Below are positions 56,654 through 64,000 of a stretch of 64,000 nucleotides of DNA, one piece after another; within the stretch, counting starts at the first letter, position 1; each line of letters starts with the position of its first letter. A program made the translations under genes and the position numbers. Source of the stretch: Cucumis sativus. Lineage: Eukaryota > Streptophyta > Magnoliopsida > Cucurbitales > Cucurbitaceae. The stretch covers positions 7,192,001 through 7,256,000 of the forward strand of contig NC_026655.2 of assembly GCF_000004075.3 (NCBI RefSeq). Direction: 5' to 3'. The notes under the pieces were generated by a model. That model had not been told where the DNA came from. It ran no database searches and saw nothing but the letters and a program-made list of their open reading frames with translations.

Positions 56654-57174
56654 CTGGATGTGTAAAAAGAGATTTAATATAAATTAAGTCTTAATCTCAT
56701 TTTCTTTCTTTTCTCTTCTTTTTCAGTGCACAAAAAAATATGAAATTGTGAAAAACCCAATTTCTGAAGTATCTAAGAATGGAGAGCATACTAAAATTGA
56801 CAAGATTCCATGTAATTAGTTTGCATTTAAATAGTATATGTAGTCCTAGATTTGAGGTTGCAAAAATTGTGATTTTAGATTCTACAGATATTATCAAATA
56901 TTAGTTAGTTGGTGGTTACTGTCAGTTTTCCCCTTTGATATAGGGATTAAATCAGTTATTCTTTCGTGGCCATATCTGATTCAAACAATGGCACAAAACA
57001 CACACGATTTCAAAATCCATGCACAAACACAACAATCCACCAAAATATTCTTTCCTTTCAAAACAACCCAATTATGTTCTCAACACAATTTCATTCATTT
57101 CCCTCTACAATCATTCCTTCCTTTTTTCTATTTGCTTCCTTCTCTCAAAAAAATCCCATTTCTGAAATGCCAAA
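56654..57174. other. upstream region of the RNase H-domain gene
   Basis: Low-G sequence with a C- and A-rich plus strand from 56985. Frames at 56966-57235 overlap the gene start in another phase and have no family features. Probably promoter and leader. Confidence 0.45.
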
Positions 57175-57792
57175 ATGTTTAACATTTTCAAATCCTCCAA
57201 TTACCAAATCATCATTTCAAAATCATTATTATTAGCAGCAAGAGAATTGCACAAACGACCGATACCAATTCCAGTGGCATGGACAAGGCCAGAATTTGGG
57301 TGGACAAAGCTGAATTTCGACGGCTCTTCAAAAGGGGAAATAGGACCCGGTGTGGCCAGCATTGGGGGTGTTTTAAGAGACCACAAGGCCCAGTTTTTGT
57401 TAGGATATGCAGAGTCCATAGGCAGAGCCTATAGCTCCATGGCTGAACTTAAAGCACTTACCAAAGGCTTGGAATTGGTCCTTGAAAATGGGTGGAAGGA
57501 TGTTTGGGTTGAAGGAGATGCTAAGGGATTGGTGGAAATACTAGCTGAGAATAGAGAGGTTAAATGTATGGAAGCTCGAAGTTATTTGAGGCACATAAAA
57601 TCTTTATTACTTGATTTTGATAATTGTAAAGTTAGTCATATTTATAGGGAAGGTAATAAAGTTGCTGATAGATTTGCTTCCATTGGTCATCGTTGTAAGA
57701 AGCTTGAAATTTGGAGGGAACTTCCTCCATTGGAGACTTTGGATATGATGCGTCATGATGCTGAGGGGAAGATTACTTTTAGGAGAAGGTAA
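57175..57792 (+). CDS. RNase H-domain protein (RVT_3 type), host gene
   Basis: Intronless, 205 residues. The RNase H fold runs from about 45 to 175, with the four acidic active-site residues in place: D49 (LNFDGSSKG), E91 (MAELKAL), D115 (VEGDAKGLVEIL) and D165 (GNKVADRFAS). Such single-domain proteins are common in plants and share ancestry with the RNase H domains of plant LINE-type elements. This one has an intact frame and no reverse transcriptase nearby, which favours a host gene. The substrate would be the RNA strand of RNA-DNA hybrids; location is uncertain. The first 28 residues are hydrophobic and basic and could be a targeting peptide. The in-frame ATG at 57175 was taken as start. 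Confidence 0.75.
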   Translation: MFNIFKSSNYQIIISKSLLLAARELHKRPIPIPVAWTRPEFGWTKLNFDGSSKGEIGPGVASIGGVLRDHKAQFLLGYAESIGRAYSSMAELKALTKGLELVLENGWKDVWVEGDAKGLVEILAENREVKCMEARSYLRHIKSLLLDFDNCKVSHIYREGNKVADRFASIGHRCKKLEIWRELPPLETLDMMRHDAEGKITFRRR

Positions 57793-60121
57793 ATATATAT
57801 AAAGTAGTTTTTTATAAGTTTTGTTTTGTTTGTTTATGTTATGTGTAACTTCCTTCTTGCTTTGTTGTTTTTTTCTTTTTTTTTTTGTTTAGAGCAAATG
57901 GACATGTTGTTGTTAACTGACAAAGTAAAATTGATTGTGTATATGTAATATTTATGTTGCATTTGTTTCCTGTCATTGATTTTAGCTTTGGTTTGATTTT
58001 AATTTCTCTTTTGTTTATTGACTTTGGACAATAATGTAGTAAATTTAAACTAATACAAATTTTGCAACCATACCTCGTAATATATATATAAACCTTCTAT
58101 TTCATGAACAAGTATAAGTTAAAATATAGTACATACTTAAATAACTCAAATGATATTCTCTTAGTTGGTATGGAATAACTTCATAGTTTCCTTTATTTAT
58201 ATTTTAACATGAAAAGTTTACAAAAACACCAAAAAAAAACTATGATAATATAATCCATGTTACTTACATTTTTTAAATTGAAAAAAAAAATAGCAAATTT
58301 AAAAGCCTTTGTTGCAATTTTCCTTTTTAATTTTCTACCTTTATAAAATAATAATAATAATAATAGTAATGACTTTTCTTCCACTTTTATTTTATCATTT
58401 ATTAAGTGGTTTCATCTTCTTCCTTTATGATTATTGAACGAAATTTATAATATTATTACACATCAAGTCTCAAACATAAACTTAAATTTAGTAAGCCACA
58501 TTTAGTAAATCCCAAGTGGTCAAACTTCCCTACAAAATAAGTTTACTAATGTTGGAGATAATAATCAAATTAAATGATATATCAACACTTTAAAAGAGTT
58601 TGCAAACATAGAAACTTCTTATATCTCTATCAATAATAAACCAATATTTACAATAGCTTATATAAATTACATTTGGTTATATTTACATTTTTTTCTATAT
58701 AAATTACATTTGGTTATATTTACATTTTTTTAAAAAAAATGTTGCTTTATTGTTATTACTAGCATGAGTATAAGATCTGACAAAATAAAATTTAAAAATC
58801 TACATACCCTAAACATATTACTTTTTGCAAAAAAAAAAACGAAAACAAACTCAATCCCTAAAATCTCAATAAACTAATACACTAAAAAAATGTCATATCC
58901 ACGCTCCAATTTCCTTTATATTAGTTATCTTACCATTTTGCTTATTATTATTCTCCAAATCCAACTTCCACAATTTCTGTCAATATTTTCTACCGTGAAG
59001 AATTTTTCGCTTCTATATAAATTCATTTAATAAGTAAATTGTGTTATAGAAAGGCAACCTAAATTAGTTGGGACTAAAATTACATCTTGTAGACAAAATT
59101 GTGTGTTTTCTGCTTTTATATGAAATTTTATCTCAAATTCAACCAAAGAAATAACTCATTTATTTTATAAAAGATTCTCACCCTCCAACAATATAACACA
59201 ATTTTGAAGGGTAGTTTCTAAAAAATTGTGTACTTACATCTTATAAAGGAATGCACTCCATAATTTTGCGGGTATAGCAAGGGAGAGAGTGGTTTTTAGA
59301 TCCAAATTAAATGAATAGAACAGTATTAAAGCATTGCCTATAAGGTTAATGAGACCGTAATTAATAGTAAAAAATAATGTAGAAAATGCGACCACATAAC
59401 ACTTTTCTATGTTTCCAATCCAGAAAAAACCAACTTCCACCAAAAGTTGAAGAAATTCAAAAACAGGAGTACAATTCTAACTAAGCTTCTGGTACAAACA
59501 AACAAAGTAGTACAAATCTAACTTTACCAAATATCTCAAGTCTTCAAATCAAATGTTGCGTTTATTAAAACAACCTAAAGAAAAACCCACTTTGATAATA
59601 ATAAAAAGAAAAGAATGTGGATAGTACAATTCAATACAACCATGAACCTACTAGTTTTTTCATTTGTACCGCACAGTTCATCCACCGTCTCCTATATATA
59701 CACACAAAATATTGTTCGTAAACGGAAGGAAGCGATGATGATCAAACCAGATTGAAGATACGTCATTGAGTGCAGCGTTGATGTCAAACTTATTTCAAAA
59801 TTCTAACTTTTCCCATCAGCGCTTCATTCAATCACGTTTCTTCCTTCATTCTGGCTCGGCCTTTTCAATTCCCATTTCATGTTTCATGTGTTTTCCATTA
59901 TAATTTTTTCTTTTCTTACTCTAAGGGAAGTTTGAGATATTACTCAATTAGTCTGTTTAAACAGAACAGAAACATGGGAGAAACTAACGATTTATTTATT
60001 GCAGGTGTGTTTATGGGGGAAACAGCAGGGGAAGGCCTAAATTTGCTAAGTAGAAAAAAAGTTGAGGGTATGGTATCGACATACAAAGTGTGGTACGGAA
60101 TATGGATACGTTATATATGTA
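57793..60121. other. intergenic region between the RNase H gene and MFT
   Basis: About 2.3 kb without a supported gene. It holds a tandem duplication at 58659-58731 and a more balanced-composition stretch at 59640-60120 that is probably the MFT 3' flank. A 69-residue minus frame at 59234-59443 has hydrophobic runs but no family features. Confidence 0.5.
58659..58731. repeat. two tandem copies of a 36-bp AT-rich unit
   Basis: TATATAAATTACATTTGGTT followed by ATATTTACATTTTTTT occurs twice in a row. Confidence 0.85.
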
Positions 60122-61538
60122 TCAGCGTTTCTTGGATGCAGGTTGCTTCTGGGAATTGAAGTAGACGGCGGCAACAGGAAGTCCGAGGCCATTCTGTGAG
60201 GCGAATTGTCGAGTTTTGAAATTGCTCCGGGTGGTGGGTGGTCGGAGCCTTCCGCCGAGAGGGGTGTTTTGTTTGAAAACGGCAAATACATATCGGTGAA
60301 TTCCTGTTGGAGGCTGCGGACCCATGTAATGCACCACCTCTTTCCCTGTTTTCATCGCATACAAGAAATGAACAAAAACAGAGTATAACTTATACATTCT
60401 TATCATTTTCAGAAATGTATTGAGTTTTTTGTTTTTAGTTTATTAAACTTAGCCTATAAACACCTTTTAATTAGGAAAATTTTGATGCTCAGGTTCTATA
60501 CTTTTTCACTGGGTAGCTATTTTAATTAAATACTTCAGTGTATAACTCCTATTTTTTAAAAAAAAAACTGTATATATAGAAATAATTATTTGTACCTGTG
60601 AAGAAGTATATCGATACCCAACCTCGAAACTTTGAGGATCAAATCTAAATTTTATTATATATGTAAATTCTCTTTCGTCAAGTTATTTTTCATCGAGTGA
60701 TTGTTATATTTTCAAGCATCATAAAAAGTCTTAATTTTCAAAACAGGTGGGGCTACAATTTTAAAATGGATGACAAAAACCAAAGAAGATAAAACTAAGT
60801 GACGAATGTAGTATTTACATGTTTAATTTCTTAAGAACCAAAAAACTAAACAAAAATTGAAGTAAATTAAAAAAAAAAATCAGAGAAATATCCAATGGGA
60901 GATAAATATTTGCGAACTCGCCTCTACTAGGACATATATGAATGCAAAAAGGAATCCAAGAAAGAAGAGAAAACAAAGATTTTATTCTTCATTCATTCAT
61001 TCTTCTTCTTCTTACTGATCATCATAAGATAAATTATTATTACATGAACAAAAACATACCTTTATTAGCATCAGCCCCTTCTGGAATGTCAACAACAATC
61101 CTGATAAAAAGAAATCACAATTTTTTGTCCCAAAAAAATCAAATCTCTCCCTGTTTTTTCTTTCTCGAAACCAAAGAATAATCCAAAAAAGTTTATTACT
61201 TACCAGTGAAGCCACTCTCTGAAGGTTGGCTCACTTGGACTAGGAGCATCAGGATCCACCATAACCTACCCCAAAAAAATATCCCCAATTCATTAACAAA
61301 AACAGAACCCCAAAAGGCAAAGAGAAAGAAAATTAAGTACCAGAGTATAAAGTTGGTTAGAGACGGGGGCTTGAATAAGAACAGTGGGCCGATCAGCAGC
61401 GACAAACGGCTTGATTTCGCCCCCATTAGCTACGTGTTTAGACCCATAACTGACCGACACATCAGCTGCCGGAGTAAACATGTCCAACACATCTCCGATC
61501 ACTCTCCCAACCACCAGTGAATCCACAGACCGTACCAT
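60122..61538 (-). CDS. MFT: MOTHER OF FT AND TFL1 homologue (PEBP family)
   Basis: Four-exon PEBP gene, 174 residues. Exons, minus strand: 61538-61341, 61265-61204, 61100-61060, 60345-60122. The 62-bp and 41-bp middle exons are the sizes conserved throughout plant FT/TFL1/MFT genes, and all splice sites are GT/AG. Motifs: VVGRVIGDVLDMF, VMVDPDAPSPSEP, PPTGIHRY and a C-terminal PVAAVYFNSQKQPASKKR. The residue that tells the subfamilies apart (Tyr in FT, His in TFL1) is Trp here, in TFREWLHWIV, which marks MFT. MFT acts in seed germination and dormancy through ABA and gibberellin signalling; in Arabidopsis it is controlled by ABI3, ABI5 and DELLA proteins. No oddities; start is the first ATG of the frame. 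Confidence 0.95.
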
Positions 61539-61602
61539 TTTTTTTTCTCCTATTGGTGGTGTTTGGTTCTTTGGTTATTCTTCTTTGACAGCCTCTCGTC
61601 CT

Positions 61603-61610
61603 TTTGTATA
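61603..61610 (-). promoter_or_regulatory. candidate TATA box of MFT
   Basis: Minus-strand TATACAAA, about 65 bp before the MFT start codon; it would give a short leader. Judged by sequence and spacing only. Confidence 0.4.
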
Positions 61611-61651
61611 CATTTCTGCGTTAAGGATTTAGTGGGAGAATTAGTTCCGTG

Positions 61652-61720
61652 ACACGTAGCATTTTATTTGATGATTTGGCAATCAGCTTCTTCATTATCA
61701 TCCTAATTTCTTAACACGTG
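61652..61720. promoter_or_regulatory. ACGT-core elements upstream of MFT (ABRE-like)
   Basis: ACACGT at 61652-61657 and ACACGTG at 61714-61720, at about 115 and 180 bp from the MFT start codon. ACGTG is the core bound by ABI5-type bZIP factors, which regulate MFT in Arabidopsis. Function here is inference. Confidence 0.45.
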
Positions 61721-64000
61721 TCCAAATATCCCACATTTGCCGGTACAATGTTTTGTTAGTGCCAATGGTCGGCTTCCTCTCTTTTATTCTAAACTTCTAA
61801 CTAAACCCTTAACCCATCCTAATCAGTCTTAATTTAGAATTATTTTCTTCTTCACGCCACTCACCATAATTAATTCTCTAACTTATGTATTTCTACACAA
61901 TAATATCATCAAGAAATGGACCATCCTTAATCACCCACCTCATCACCCTATACTTGGTTTGCAGCTACGTTTAGTATAAAATTGGGAAACATCTATTTAT
62001 TTTTCTAATTCTGAATGGATGTTGAGATGGATATATATACTATATTTTATCTTTTTAACATCACTGATAACTGATAATAAAAACAAATGTTAAATAAAAG
62101 CAAAGCATACAGAAAGTTCTCTGCACAAGTCGACAAAAAATTTTGCCATTTTTATTTTGTTCATTATTGCAAATTTTCTCATTACGTTTCATTTCATAAA
62201 CTGCAATTGAGTTGTTGGGTTTTGATTTGATTAAATCCAGAAGAAATCATTTTGTTCGTATGCATTACAAATTAAAGCCCAGACTCCATAATAACTTATG
62301 GGCCTTCTTTGTAGAGGTATTGTGTGGACCTTAGTTTGCCAGCTTCTCTTGTTGGAGTTCCGAGTATGTTCATCAGGTTGATAATTGAGTTATGTTGAGT
62401 GCAGTTAGTAAATATTAAGTTTTACGAACATAGTAAATTTAGAATCAATTTTTAAAATCTATGGTGAAGATTCTAGTTTAGTAGAGTGAGTAATTCATGT
62501 AGTAGTGTCTAGTTGAATCATGGGAAGTTCTAGTAGTATACATTGAGGTCCTAGGTAGTAATGGAGGGCTTGTGGAGAAGAACTTCGTTTCTGCCATGAA
62601 TTTTTTAGCAGTATCATGAAAGACCTTTAGAGAATTCATAGATAAGTTTAAAGAGGAACATTGGACATGTGTACTGGTCCAATGTACTAGTCCAAGTGCT
62701 GTCTAAACTTCCAATGGATAATACACGAAAGAGTTAGTGGTAATTAGTAGTCAAGCGGGTGAACTGTCAAAATTAATGTCATTTCAAGTAGTGATATATG
62801 GTAAGGGCTCGAAGAAGAACATCTCAACAATTTTATGAAATATTAAGGAGAAACAGTTATGAGATAAATGTTTAACGGAGGAAACTAAGTTTATATAAGT
62901 GATAGGATTTAATGATGATAAACTTAATTTGAAACATGGAATGCACACACCCATCAATTTAGATCTACATATATGGTCAACAAAATGAAAATGTTGACAA
63001 CTTTTGTAGAGAAAAAACAAAAAGTAAGATTCATATATGATAATAATACATGAATATGACCATTATCATTTTAGGAATTATTTCGGCACGGTTGAACATA
63101 TAGCAAATTAGATTTAAAATAATTAAATTTGTAACAATATTTTAAAAAAATTACAAATATAACAAAATTTATTAAAGTTTATCAAACATAGACTTTATTG
63201 CAAATATTAGTCGATCACCGATAAATCATAAAAATTTATCAACAATAAAAATCTATCATTAATAGATTTTATTATATTTACATTTTTTTTAAAATGTTGT
63301 TATATACTTAATTATTATTTCTAAAATTGTTAACCATTATAACTACTTTTTTAATGATTAAAATACGAGTCTAATTGTTAAACTTTGAAATTTGTTTCTA
63401 TTTGATTTGTTAATAACACAAAATTGTTTGATAGGTCTCTAAAGTCTAACTTTATATCTAATAAGTCAATGGCTTTACAAATATTTAACACTTAAACTTT
63501 TAATTTTGTATCTAATAAGTTACTCGTTATATATTTAAAATTTAAAAAATAAATTGATGACTTGGGTAATATAGATTTATATTTTTTATGGCTAATAAAA
63601 TCCTACAAAATATCATTTTGGTACCTAGTAGATATCTAAGATTGTTTTAAAAAAAGATATTGAATTGCTAGATGTCTTCATATACACAAAATTTAAATTA
63701 ATTCAACCTACACTTGAAACTTTGAAGATTTGTTATATATTTTCTAAAAGTTTGAGGAAACCTTGTTAAATACATCATAGAAATTCTCAAAATTTATTAA
63801 ATACTTTTAAATTCTAAATATAATGTTTGAAATATACTCTTAAATGTTTAATTTTAAAAAAAAAATGTCAATCCTAAGTTAGAGTGGTTTACAATAACAT
63901 AAAATAAATTAATTTTTATTATAAGAGTTTAAATAAAGGTGATTGTTGAACCAGAAATGTCAGTCAATTAAACCTTATCACGTTATCACAAAAAAAATTA
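61721..64000. other. AT-rich region upstream of MFT to window end
   Basis: No supported gene. A 78-residue minus frame at 62784-63020 has no recognised family. An M1-type element lies at 63110-63310. Confidence 0.5.
63110..63310. mobile_element. MITE-like inverted-repeat element (family M1)
   Basis: The left side reads TTTGTAACAATATTTTAAAA and the right side TTTTTTAAAATGTTGTTATA, inverted relative to each other, around TCTATCA/TGATAGA-like motifs and a TATTTACA end. Closest in its outer parts to the copy at 22370-22570. Confidence 0.6.

Noticed and set aside
57175-57792. RNase H gene as part of a retroelement
   Set aside because: The frame is intact with all four acidic residues, and no reverse transcriptase, integrase or terminal repeats were found around it. 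A host gene is the simpler reading, though ancestry shared with LINE RNase H domains is likely.

Overview
The window is AT-rich nuclear plant DNA. It has spliced genes with GT/AG introns, two nuclear tRNA genes without encoded CCA ends, and plant-only families: G-type lectin S-receptor-like kinases, a purine permease, a B-box protein, a KIC/PBP1-type EF-hand protein and an MFT-type PEBP. The protein style and the dispersed short inverted-repeat elements suggest a eudicot, probably a cucurbit such as Cucumis. The species is inference, since no alignment could be run.

From 1 to about 50.3 kb the window is a receptor-kinase cluster. Group A lies on the minus strand: A1 (1-3259, cut at the left edge), A2 (5333-8455), A3 (9142-12177), A4 (13954-17032) and a decayed copy related to A2 (about 17335-20160). 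Group B is more diverged: B1 (23134-26167, minus), then B2 (27151-30255), B3 (31338-34645) and B4 (42717-46134), all plus, with a lone kinase-exon fragment near 34.9 kb and a kinase-less relic at about 49.3-50.3 kb. The seven complete genes were read exon by exon. Six keep the seven-exon SD1 layout with intron phases 1,1,0,1,2,0; B4 has lost its second intron. Each encodes a signal peptide, bulb-type lectin domain, S-locus glycoprotein/EGF-like region, PAN domain, one membrane segment and an RD-type kinase. A3 and A4 are a recent tandem duplication that includes the promoter. B1 and B2 are head to head across 983 bp.

Within the cluster sit a purine permease gene (38505-39854) and two of its fragments, one of which lies inverted just downstream of the gene. 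Mobile-element remains fill the gaps: a fold-back element inside the A pseudogene, a roughly 2.9 kb inverted-repeat structure at 20.2-23.1 kb with CACTA-like ends inside it, two opposed copies of a 0.7-0.9 kb repeat, and several copies of a small inverted-repeat element family. No LTR element with coding capacity and no virus-like element was recognised.

From 50.9 kb rightwards the content is ordinary single genes: tRNA-Leu(CAA), a KIC/PBP1-like EF-hand gene, a short B-box gene, tRNA-Thr(AGU), an RNase H-domain gene and a four-exon MFT gene with ABA-type ACGTG motifs upstream. The last 2.4 kb shows no gene.
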